From NCBI GenBank assembly GCA_902495595.1, contig CABUXV010000040.1, positions 1 to 12,921 on the forward strand: 12,921 bases of DNA. Reading direction: 5' to 3'. Numbering within the stretch: position 1 is the stretch's first letter; each line of letters opens with the position of its first letter. Positions 6,077 through 12,921 of this stretch are shown piece after piece. Below the pieces are notes generated by a model. That model did no database searches. It was not told the origin of the DNA and saw only the letters and a program-made list of their open reading frames with translations. Both the position numbers and the translations under genes were made by a program. Source of the DNA: an uncultured Eubacterium sp. (GTDB lineage: Bacteria > Bacillota > Clostridia > Peptostreptococcales > Anaerovoracaceae).

Positions 6077-7261
6077 ATGATTAAAAGGACAGCGATAATA
6101 GTTTTAGATAGTCTCGGTATGGGACAGATGCCCGATTCAGAAAGCTATGGAGATAAGGGTGCGGATACCTTGGGTCATATACTCGATAATTATGCTTTGG
6201 ATATTCCAAACCTAAGAACTTTGGGTATGGGAAATATAGACGGGGCGGCAGGAGGAAGGCTTGCTTTGAAAAATCCTGAAGGTTCTTTCGGAAGATTTGC
6301 AGAAAAATCAAAAGGCAAGGATACGATAACAGGACACTGGGAAATAGCCGGAATATATACTGAAAAACCTTTTAAAACATATCCAAATGGATTTCCGGAT
6401 AAACTTATGAAAAAGTTCTGTGAAAAAACAGGCAGAGGTTATATAGGCAACTTTAGGGCCTCAGGAACCGAGATTATTAAGGAGCTTGGAGAAGAGCATG
6501 AAAAGTCGGGCAAAGTCATAGTATATACATCGGCTGACAGCGTATTTCAAATTGCTGCAAATACAGATATTGTTCCTTTAGAAGAACTTTACAGAATATG
6601 TGAAACAGCACGGGGACTTTTAACAGGAGAATATGCCTGCGGCAGAGTTATTGCAAGACCTTATATCATAAAGGACGGGCAGAGAGTAAGAACATCGGAC
6701 AGAAAAGATTATGCAGTTTCTCCTCCTGAGGATACAATGCTCGATATGATTAAGAATTACGGAAGACAAGTATATGCGATAGGCAAGATAAGTGATATTT
6801 TCAATGGGAAAGGCGTTTCTGTCTCAGTTCACACAGAAAGCAATGACGACGGCATAACCAAGACTGTTGAGGCTTTAGAGGAAAATTTTGAGGGATTGAT
6901 ATTTACCAATCTTGTGGATTTTGATTCTAAATTCGGGCACAGGCGAGACCCCAAAGGATATGGCAGGGCGATTGAAGCTTTTGACAGAAGACTTGGTGAA
7001 ATACTCACAGCAATGAAAGATGATGATATGCTGGTTTTATGTTCTGACCACGGAAACGACCCGACTTACAGAGGATGGGACCATACGAGAGAATATATTT
7101 TAGGCGTATTTGCCGGAAAATCTGTAAAGAGGGGTGCGAACTTGGGCACCAGACCATCTTTTGCGGATATAGGAGCTACGGTTACGGATATATTAACGGA
7201 CGGCAATATGAAGACATCTATAGGAACCAGTATGAAAAAGGATATCTTAAAGGATGATTAA
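6077..7261 (+). CDS. deoB: Phosphopentomutase
   Basis: DeoB interconverts ribose-1-phosphate or deoxyribose-1-phosphate and the 5-phosphates, linking nucleoside phosphorolysis to sugar metabolism. The 394-residue length matches the family. Alkaline-phosphatase-superfamily features are present: Asp11 in VLDSLGMG with PDSESYGDKGADTLGHI, the phosphorylatable Thr85 in KDTITGHWE, Asp154 in SADSVFQIAA, Asp283 and His288 in VDFDSKFGHRRD, Asp324-His325 in CSDHGNDP, and His336 in GWDHTREY. Assignment of Thr85 and the metal ligands is by comparison with the Bacillus cereus enzyme from memory. The ATG at 6077 is preceded by GGGGGA at 6068-6073. The stop directly abuts the pdp start, and the two enzymes act in sequence, so cotranscription makes metabolic sense. 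Confidence 0.96.
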   Translation: MIKRTAIIVLDSLGMGQMPDSESYGDKGADTLGHILDNYALDIPNLRTLGMGNIDGAAGGRLALKNPEGSFGRFAEKSKGKDTITGHWEIAGIYTEKPFKTYPNGFPDKLMKKFCEKTGRGYIGNFRASGTEIIKELGEEHEKSGKVIVYTSADSVFQIAANTDIVPLEELYRICETARGLLTGEYACGRVIARPYIIKDGQRVRTSDRKDYAVSPPEDTMLDMIKNYGRQVYAIGKISDIFNGKGVSVSVHTESNDDGITKTVEALEENFEGLIFTNLVDFDSKFGHRRDPKGYGRAIEAFDRRLGEILTAMKDDDMLVLCSDHGNDPTYRGWDHTREYILGVFAGKSVKRGANLGTRPSFADIGATVTDILTDGNMKTSIGTSMKKDILKDD

Positions 7262-8569
7262 ATGATGAACACGGTTGATATTATAGGAATAAAAAGAGAT
7301 GGGGAAGAGCTTACGGAAAACCAGCTGTCTCATATGATAAATGGTTATACCAAAGGTGATATTCCCGACTATCAGATGGCTGCTTTTCTTATGGCTGTCT
7401 ATTTAAAAGGCATGAGCCGTAATGAAACAATAGCCATGACGCAAATAATGAAAGAGTCAGGCGAGATTGTGGATTTAAGTAAAATAAAGGGTATAAAAGT
7501 AGATAAACACAGCACAGGAGGCGTCGGGGATAAGACTACGCTGATAGTAGGTCCTATAGCTGCGGCATGCGGAATACCCGTTGCAAAGATGAGCGGAAGA
7601 GGTTTGGGTTTTACTGGAGGAACCATAGATAAACTGGAATCCATACCAGGATACAGAACATCTATAGATAAAAAAGAGTTTATAAGAAATGTAAATCAAA
7701 ATGGTATTTCGGTAATAGGACAGACAGGTCACATAGCTCCCGCTGATAAAAAGATATATGCATTAAGGGACGTAACGGGTACTGTAGGAAATCTTAGCCT
7801 TATAACGTCAAGCGTAATGAGCAAAAAGCTTGCGGCAGGTGCGGATGCTATAGTTCTCGATGTAAAGTGCGGAAGCGGAGCATTTATGAAGACCCAGGAA
7901 GAAGCGGAAAAGCTGGCGGAGCTCATGGTCGAGATCGGAAAAGCCGACGGAAAAAACACAATGGCGGTTATTACAGATATGAGTCAGCCTCTCGGGCGCG
8001 CGGTGGGAAATGCTTTGGAAGTTCAGGAAGCTATAGATGTACTTAGGGGAAAAGGCGCGGAAGATATAAAAGATATATCGGTAAAACTGGCAGGATGTAT
8101 GATTTTCATGGGCGAAAAGGCTGATTCCATAGATGACGGCGTAAAAAAAGCAGAGGAAGCTTTGTTATCTGGAAAGGCTCTTGAAAAATTCAGAATGCTT
8201 GTCTTGGGACAAGGCGGGAATCCTCAGATAGCAGATGATCCGCAAATATTGCCAAAGAGCAGACATAAACTTGAATTGCAGGCAAGCAAGGACGGCTATG
8301 TTTACAGTATAGATACTATGAGAGTAGGACTTGCATCTCAGCATTCCGGCGCGGGAAGGGAGACAAAAGAAGATAAAATAGATCTTTCGGCAGGCATATA
8401 CTTTCGTGAAAAGCTGGGAAGCCAGGTTAAAAGAGGCCAGGTTATTGCAGAGGTATACGGCAATGACGACAAAAGAGTTCAAAAAGCATTGGATGAATTG
8501 AGAAATGCTGTTAAAATAAGCGAAGATAAACCACATATTCCAAATCTTATTAAAAAAATTATTAAATAG
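7262..8569 (+). CDS. pdp: Pyrimidine-nucleoside phosphorylase
   Basis: Pdp splits uridine, thymidine or deoxyuridine with phosphate into the base and (deoxy)ribose-1-phosphate, the substrate of DeoB. The 435-residue length is near the 433 of the Bacillus enzyme. Key motifs are KVDKHSTGGVGD with Lys82, His83 and Ser84, KMSGRGLG-TGGT-DKLES (109-127), Arg169 in YALRDVTGTV, Ser184 and Lys188 in SSVMSKK, and LDVKCGSGAFMK. Phe117 replaces the His of the more usual GLGHTGG, which may be a lineage variant. A narrower thymidine phosphorylase (deoA) is possible, but the sequence reads closer to Pdp. Two consecutive ATGs (7262 and 7265) share the ribosome site AAGGA at 7250-7254; the first is 7 nt away. 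The gene starts immediately after the deoB stop. Confidence 0.95.
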   Translation: MMNTVDIIGIKRDGEELTENQLSHMINGYTKGDIPDYQMAAFLMAVYLKGMSRNETIAMTQIMKESGEIVDLSKIKGIKVDKHSTGGVGDKTTLIVGPIAAACGIPVAKMSGRGLGFTGGTIDKLESIPGYRTSIDKKEFIRNVNQNGISVIGQTGHIAPADKKIYALRDVTGTVGNLSLITSSVMSKKLAAGADAIVLDVKCGSGAFMKTQEEAEKLAELMVEIGKADGKNTMAVITDMSQPLGRAVGNALEVQEAIDVLRGKGAEDIKDISVKLAGCMIFMGEKADSIDDGVKKAEEALLSGKALEKFRMLVLGQGGNPQIADDPQILPKSRHKLELQASKDGYVYSIDTMRVGLASQHSGAGRETKEDKIDLSAGIYFREKLGSQVKRGQVIAEVYGNDDKRVQKALDELRNAVKISEDKPHIPNLIKKIIK

Positions 8570-8580
8570 AGGTAAGTTTT

Positions 8581-9654
8581 ATGAAGCGTACAATCACTAT
8601 AGTTTTGATAATGACATTGGTATTATCTCTTGTTTCATGCGGAAATAAGGCGAATGATAAAGAAGCAAAGAGTGATAAAGGCTGCCAAGTGGCAATGATA
8701 GTTGACGGAGCAGAGCTGGAGGAAAGCTCATTCAGCAAGGATACTTGGGACAGCGTAAAAAAAGTATCCGATGAAAATGATTTGAAATGTAAGTATTTTG
8801 TTACTGAGAATCCGTCTAAAGACACTTATCTTGCTTCTATACAGGAAGCTGTCGGCGAAGGAGCTGAATTTATTATTCTGCCGGGAAGCAGTTTTGAAAC
8901 AGCAGCATATGCAGCTCAAAGCGCTTATACAGATGTGAATTTTCTTATAATAGACGGAGTTCCCCATGATGAAAACAACACTTATGCAACTTCCGCAAAT
9001 ACAGTGAGCATGGTATTTGCAGAAGAAGAGGCGGGGTATCTTGCAGGATATGCTGCGGTAAAAGAAGGCTATACAAAACTTGGGTTTCTGGGAGGACAGG
9101 CGCTTCCTTCAATAAAGAGATATGGCTACGGTTTTGTTCAGGGTGCCGCAGCGGCTGCCGCAGAGAAGGAAACAAAAATAGACATGTATTATAATTATAC
9201 AGGCTCTTTTGCGGAATCAGATGAAGCTGAAAAGACGGCAAAGACATGGTATAAGGATAAAACCGAAGTTATATTCGCCTGTGGGGGAGCGATGAATAAA
9301 TCGGTTGTGAAAGCGGCTGAAGCCAGTGATAAAAAGGTAATCGGAGCAGATATTGACCAGAGCAGTTTGTCTGATACGATAATAACTTCAGCGGAAAAAA
9401 ATCTTGAAAAAGCAATAGGAGATATTTTAGGCGATTATGCCAAGGATAAATTTGTAGGGGGAATGGCATTTAACTATGCTGCGAAGAACAATGGAATTGC
9501 TTTGGAAATGAAAAATTCCAAACTTAAGAACTTTACAGAAGACGACTATAAAGCTGTATTTAGCAAGCTGAAAAGCGGAGAGATAAATCTCAAGAAAGAT
9601 ACGGGTGTAAAGTCAGTAAACGAGCTCGCAGGTGATTGGGTGAGCATAAAATAA
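8581..9654 (+). CDS. BMP-family nucleoside-binding lipoprotein
   Basis: This 357-residue protein begins with a lipoprotein signal peptide: Lys-Arg, a hydrophobic stretch, then the lipobox LVSC with Cys20 as the acylation site. It should be anchored on the outer face of the membrane. The rest follows the BmpA/PnrA/Med fold: QVAMIVDG at the start of lobe 1, EGAEFIILPGSSF, MVFAEEEAGYLAGYAA, KLGFLGG with YGYGFVQGAAAAA, and KKVIGADIDQ. Characterised relatives bind purine or other nucleosides for ABC uptake. Its place directly after pdp, with an 11-nt gap holding AGAGGT, supports a nucleoside ligand. The transporter ATPase and permeases do not follow; a strong terminator closes the operon 18 nt after the stop. 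The protein must use components encoded elsewhere or have another role, such as sensing. Confidence 0.88.
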   Translation: MKRTITIVLIMTLVLSLVSCGNKANDKEAKSDKGCQVAMIVDGAELEESSFSKDTWDSVKKVSDENDLKCKYFVTENPSKDTYLASIQEAVGEGAEFIILPGSSFETAAYAAQSAYTDVNFLIIDGVPHDENNTYATSANTVSMVFAEEEAGYLAGYAAVKEGYTKLGFLGGQALPSIKRYGYGFVQGAAAAAAEKETKIDMYYNYTGSFAESDEAEKTAKTWYKDKTEVIFACGGAMNKSVVKAAEASDKKVIGADIDQSSLSDTIITSAEKNLEKAIGDILGDYAKDKFVGGMAFNYAAKNNGIALEMKNSKLKNFTEDDYKAVFSKLKSGEINLKKDTGVKSVNELAGDWVSIK

Positions 9655-9671
9655 TATAAATTAAAAACAGG

Positions 9672-9721
9672 TCCATATGTATTATTTATCTATTTTACGG
9701 ATAATGCATATGGATTTTTTT
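9672..9721 (+). terminator. Rho-independent terminator ending the deoB-pdp-BMP operon
   Basis: TCCATATGTATTAT (9672-9685) pairs with ATAATGCATATGGA (9701-9714) over 14 positions including one G-U pair. The loop is 15 nt and is followed by seven T residues (9715-9721). It lies 18 nt after the BMP lipoprotein stop. The stem is AT-rich but long, and the T-tract is clear. An A-tract before the stem may give weaker function on the other strand, but no minus-strand gene ends here. Confidence 0.88.
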
Positions 9722-9745
9722 AACAGAAATTTTACTGAATATTAA

Positions 9746-9773
9746 TAAGGACATAATCCTTAAAATATATAAT
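9746..9773 (+). promoter_or_regulatory. Possible ppx-ppk promoter region with inverted repeat
   Basis: A perfect TATAAT (9768-9773) lies 35 nt upstream of the ppx ATG and after the preceding terminator, so a promoter is expected here. No good -35 is found at 16-18 bp spacing. An inverted repeat TAAGGA-CATAA-TCCTTA (9746-9762) occupies the spacer and -35 region. This could be an operator for a regulator that activates or represses the operon, or it could be chance in AT-rich DNA. An alternative TTTACT (9731-9736) with CATAAT (9752-9757) has only 15-bp spacing. Confidence 0.35.
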
Positions 9774-9808
9774 AAAGAAGCGAAGATAATACGGAAGGAA
9801 TATTCGAC

Positions 9809-10711
9809 ATGATATATGGTGTAGTAGATGTGGGTTCCAATACTGTAAGGCTTTGTATCTATGATGTCAAAGACGGAAGAATAACATCTATGTTTAATAA
9901 CAAGACCACGGCAGGTCTTATAGGATATGTAAATGATGGCGAGTTAAGCAGAGCCGGTATAAAAAAGGCCTGCGATATTTTAGGTTCATATAAAAAAATG
10001 GCTGAACACGCCAAGGTTAAAGAGCTCTTTGTATTTGCGACTGCATCTTTTAGAAATATATCTAATACAAAAGAGGCTGTAAGCGCGATAAAAAAGGAGA
10101 CCGGACTTGATGTAGATGTGCTGAGCGGGTATGATGAAGCGGTTCTGGATTTTAAGGGAGCTGCTCATGCCATGAATCTTGAGGATGGGATTATGGTTGA
10201 TATAGGAGGAGGAAGTACGGAGCTTCTCGTCTTTGAATCGGGAAAGATTAAAGATACTGTGAGCCTTGAATTTGGTTCTCTGTTCATGTATAAAACTTAT
10301 GTTTCAAGACTTTTTCCGAAAGGCAGCGAAAAAAAGGCTATAAGAAAACGTGTCAAAGCGGAACTTAATAAGACTGATTTTTTAAAGAACAGAACCTTTG
10401 ACACAATGCTGGGAATAGGCGGAACTATACGAGCTGTAAAAAAGTTTAACAATGATAGATTTGGGTTAAAAAGCCATAATGACATAATACTTGTGAGCAA
10501 TATGAAAGAGTTGATGGAAGAGTTTGAAGATGATGAAAAACAAGTTCTTAACAAAGTATTAAAAGTTGCTCCGGAACGTGTTCATACGCTTATACCCGGA
10601 ATGATTATTCTTGATACGCTGTGCAGATATTTTAAATGCCGGCAGATAAAGATGAGCAGTTTCGGTGTTCGTGAAGGATATCTTTATAAGAAAGCGGTGA
10701 TAAAAGAGTGA
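9809..10711 (+). CDS. ppx: Exopolyphosphatase, Ppx/GppA family, short form
   Basis: Ppx removes terminal phosphates from polyphosphate; relatives also hydrolyse pppGpp. The 300-residue protein contains just the two actin-like ASKHA subdomains, without the C-terminal HD region of the 500-residue E. coli enzyme. Motifs are VDVGSNTVRL (6-15), ATASFRN (77-83), LSGYDEA with candidate catalytic Glu110 (105-111), MVDIGGGSTELLVF (129-142) and GIGGTIRA (202-209). Sequence alone does not separate exopolyphosphatase from guanosine pentaphosphatase, but the downstream ppk1 favours the former. The ATG at 9809 has GGAAGG at 9793-9798. The stop TGA overlaps the ppk1 GTG start as GTGA (10708-10711), which indicates translational coupling. 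Confidence 0.9.
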   Translation: MIYGVVDVGSNTVRLCIYDVKDGRITSMFNNKTTAGLIGYVNDGELSRAGIKKACDILGSYKKMAEHAKVKELFVFATASFRNISNTKEAVSAIKKETGLDVDVLSGYDEAVLDFKGAAHAMNLEDGIMVDIGGGSTELLVFESGKIKDTVSLEFGSLFMYKTYVSRLFPKGSEKKAIRKRVKAELNKTDFLKNRTFDTMLGIGGTIRAVKKFNNDRFGLKSHNDIILVSNMKELMEEFEDDEKQVLNKVLKVAPERVHTLIPGMIILDTLCRYFKCRQIKMSSFGVREGYLYKKAVIKE

Positions 10712-12855
10712 AAAACACTATATATACGCAGAATCGTGAACTCTCATGGCTTCGCTTTAATGAAAGAGTCATGGATGAAGCCAAGGAAAAAGGTGTGCCT
10801 GCCTTTGAAAGACTTAAATTCATATCCATATTTACAAGCAATCTGGATGAATTTTTTATGATAAGAGTCGGAAGTCTTTACGATCAGACATTTCTTTCTA
10901 AACCGCAGATCGACAATAAGACTGGAATGGATCCGAAAGAGCAGCTTGTTGAAGTCTTTCGGGCTGTAGCTCCTTTATATAAAAAAAGAGATAAGATATA
11001 TAAAGAGGTTAACAGACTTTTAGCAGATAAAGGTATATCGTGTGTTGAAATGGATCATCTGACACAAAAGGAAAAAAGTTACACGCAGAAATATTTTGCA
11101 TCTTTTGTGCAGCCTATTTTATCACCTCAGATAATAAACGCTCATCATCCTTTTCCTCATTTAATAAATAAAAATCTCTATATAACTTTGCTTTTAAAAA
11201 TAAATGAAAAAAATGCTTTTGGGATAATACCTGTTCCGGCAAATCTGGAAAGGGTGATTTTTCTGCCAGGAGAAGGTACAAGGTATGTTCTTTTAGAGAA
11301 TATAGTGCTTGAATATGCTGATATAGTGTTTGACAACTGCAAAATACAGTCGAAAAATATTATTTGTGTTACACGAAATGCAGATGTCAATGTAGGCGAT
11401 TATGTGGATGACGATGACGATTTTCGCCATCAGATGAAAAGGGTGCTGAAGAAAAGAGCAAGGCTGGCGCCGGTAAGGGCTGAATGTATTGGCGTTATGG
11501 ATGAAAGATTGGAAAAGTTCCTAAGAGAAAAACTTGAGATTAAAAAAGATCAGATTTTCTGCAGTCATTCTCCCTTGGAAATGTCGTATGTTTTTCCGCT
11601 TATGGAAAAATTGCCTGAGAAACTGCTGCATACAGTAACTTATGAAAAGTTTGAACCTCAGAGGCCTGAATGGTTTAATGCTGGGGAAAGCATGATGAAT
11701 AAAGTGATGGCGCAGGATTTGCTGCTTTCTTATCCTTATGAGCAGATGGAACCATTTCTTCAGCTGATAAAAGAGGCGGCTCTTGATGATAGGGTAATTT
11801 CAATAAAGATAACTATTTACAGACTTGCCAGCAAAGCGAAACTCGTTGATTATTTGAGAATAGCCGCAGAGAACGGAAAAGATGTTACAGTTGTTATGGA
11901 ACTAAGAGCAAGATTTGATGAAGCCAATAATATAAACTGGTCCGAAAGTCTTGAAGAAGCAGGGTGTACTGTAATTTACGGACTTAAAGATTACAAAGTG
12001 CATTCAAAAGTCTGTCTCATAACATTTATGGAAAAACGAAAGATAAGAAGAATAACTCAGATAGGAACGGGAAATTACAATGAAAAAACAGCAAAACTTT
12101 ATACAGATTTATCTTTAATGACGGCTGACGATGAAATAGGAAATGATGCAGCAGCTTATTTTAAAAACATGGCTATTGCAAATATCAATGGAAGTTACAG
12201 CAGTCTTCTCGTAGCTCCAAACAGCATGAAAAATAAAATTATTGCTCTTATTCAAGGGGAAATAGAAAAAGCAAAACAGGGCAATGAGGCTCAAATAATT
12301 ATAAAGATAAATTCCCTTACGGACAGAGAAACGATAGATGCGATTAAGGACGCGTCTCAGGCGGGTGTAAAAGTTTATATGATAATAAGGGGAATATGCT
12401 GTCTTTTGCCTGATATAGAAGGGTATACGGAAAATGTATTTATAACCAGTGTAGTCGGCAGATTTCTTGAACATTCCAGGATTTATTGTTTCGGTACGGG
12501 AGATGATGTGAAGATGTATATTTCTTCTGCTGATTTTATGACGAGAAATTTAAACAGAAGAGTGGAGGTCGCATGTCCTATTAAATCTTCTGAAGTCAGA
12601 AATCAGATAATGAATATTTTGGATATAATGCTTAAAGACAATACAAAAGCCAGAAATATTCGATATGATGGTATGTATGAGAAAAAGGAAACAGAAAAGG
12701 GCAAGGATTATATAGACTGTCAGAGAGAACTTATTGAAAGCGCTGTATTAAATGCCAGCTTGTCACATGGAGCTCAGAATACGGGTATAAATTTTGCCAA
12801 GAGAAAAAGTATAAACGGAATTTTGAGTAAAATAATAAAGGCATTTACAAAATAA
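10708..12855 (+). CDS. ppk1: Polyphosphate kinase 1
   Basis: Ppk1 reversibly transfers the gamma-phosphate of ATP to polyphosphate through a phosphohistidine intermediate. The 715-residue protein has the full-length family layout. The N-terminal domain has NRELSWLRFNERV and FTSNLDEFFMIRVGSL. The head domain follows. Two PLD-like catalytic domains have ITIYRLASKAKLVDY, MELRARFDEANNINW, DYKVHSKVCLI and EHSRIYCFGTGDD. His432 in VHSK corresponds to the autophosphorylated His435 of E. coli, and His589 to His592. Arg372 and Arg402 match the metal-binding arginines 375 and 405. The GTG start at 10708 is supported by GCGGTGA (10694-10700), by family-like sequence beginning at once, and by the 4-bp overlap with the ppx stop. 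All key residues are intact. No clear terminator follows the TAA. Confidence 0.96.
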   Translation: MKNTIYTQNRELSWLRFNERVMDEAKEKGVPAFERLKFISIFTSNLDEFFMIRVGSLYDQTFLSKPQIDNKTGMDPKEQLVEVFRAVAPLYKKRDKIYKEVNRLLADKGISCVEMDHLTQKEKSYTQKYFASFVQPILSPQIINAHHPFPHLINKNLYITLLLKINEKNAFGIIPVPANLERVIFLPGEGTRYVLLENIVLEYADIVFDNCKIQSKNIICVTRNADVNVGDYVDDDDDFRHQMKRVLKKRARLAPVRAECIGVMDERLEKFLREKLEIKKDQIFCSHSPLEMSYVFPLMEKLPEKLLHTVTYEKFEPQRPEWFNAGESMMNKVMAQDLLLSYPYEQMEPFLQLIKEAALDDRVISIKITIYRLASKAKLVDYLRIAAENGKDVTVVMELRARFDEANNINWSESLEEAGCTVIYGLKDYKVHSKVCLITFMEKRKIRRITQIGTGNYNEKTAKLYTDLSLMTADDEIGNDAAAYFKNMAIANINGSYSSLLVAPNSMKNKIIALIQGEIEKAKQGNEAQIIIKINSLTDRETIDAIKDASQAGVKVYMIIRGICCLLPDIEGYTENVFITSVVGRFLEHSRIYCFGTGDDVKMYISSADFMTRNLNRRVEVACPIKSSEVRNQIMNILDIMLKDNTKARNIRYDGMYEKKETEKGKDYIDCQRELIESAVLNASLSHGAQNTGINFAKRKSINGILSKIIKAFTK

Positions 12856-12884
12856 TAAAAATTAAAATAATTTTCAAAAAATTC

Positions 12885-12913
12885 TTGCAAAGTTAAATTG
12901 ACAGTGTTATAAT
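12885..12913 (+). promoter_or_regulatory. Strong sigma-A promoter for a gene right of the window
   Basis: TTGCAA (12885-12890), a 17-bp spacer and a perfect TATAAT (12908-12913) with TGT directly upstream form an extended -10 promoter. Transcription would start at about 12920, at the window edge. A perfect TTGACA lies within the spacer (12898-12903). It is too close to this -10, but could serve an overlapping promoter whose -10 lies beyond the window. The downstream gene is not visible. Confidence 0.75.
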
Positions 12914-12921
12914 AGCATTAA

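Noticed and set aside
7399..9469. Several minus-strand open frames of 60-120 codons across pdp and the BMP gene
   Set aside because: They are antisense to clearly conserved genes, have no ribosome sites or family resemblance, and their low-complexity Ser/Phe/Leu content is typical of shadow frames.
12859..12880. AAAATTA-AAA-TAATTTT hairpin after ppk1
   Set aside because: The stem is composed only of A-T pairs and no clean T-tract follows, so it is not a convincing terminator.

Overview
The window is a gene-dense, low-GC (roughly 35-40% by eye) stretch typical of an anaerobic Bacillota, most likely a clostridial lineage. The evidence is codon choice rich in ATA, AGA and A/T third positions, strong AGGAG-type ribosome binding sites, short intergenic gaps, and a chromosomal Lsa/CplR-type ABC-F ATPase. 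I cannot name a genus. All protein-coding genes but one resemble known families. No mobile element, phage gene, CRISPR array, tRNA or rRNA was seen.

Layout. (1) Positions 1-1716 (+): a tightly packed unit of a phosphopantetheinyl transferase cut by the left window edge, a COG1237-type metallo-beta-lactamase-fold hydrolase, and recX. (2) Positions 1726-3207 (-): an ABC-F ribosome-protection ATPase convergent with recX. It is preceded by a leader of about 245 nt (to about 3452) that holds a promoter, a three-codon upstream ORF (Met-Ile-Asn) with its own Shine-Dalgarno, a strong intrinsic terminator, and a sequence able to pair with that terminator. (3) Positions 3497-9721 (+): a probable six-gene operon from a near-consensus promoter to a strong terminator: a 155-aa protein of unknown function, rmuC, a metallophosphoesterase, deoB, pdp and a BMP-family nucleoside-binding lipoprotein. 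(4) Positions 9809-12855 (+): a short ppx and ppk1 sharing a GTGA start/stop overlap. (5) The right edge carries an excellent sigma-A promoter for a gene outside the window.

How the genes fit together. The BMP lipoprotein would capture nucleosides at the cell surface, Pdp would phosphorolyse pyrimidine nucleosides to base plus (deoxy)ribose-1-phosphate, and DeoB would convert that to the 5-phosphate for central metabolism. The ABC transporter core and deoC are not in the window. Ppx and Ppk1 form a polyphosphate degradation/synthesis pair. RmuC and RecX are both linked to DNA recombination but lie in different transcription units.

The most interesting element is the ABC-F leader. Its layout matches what is expected for antibiotic-sensing transcription attenuation, where ribosome stalling on a very short uORF switches the leader from terminator to read-through. 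The terminator, uORF and promoter are direct sequence observations. The antiterminator pairing and the drug response are inference.
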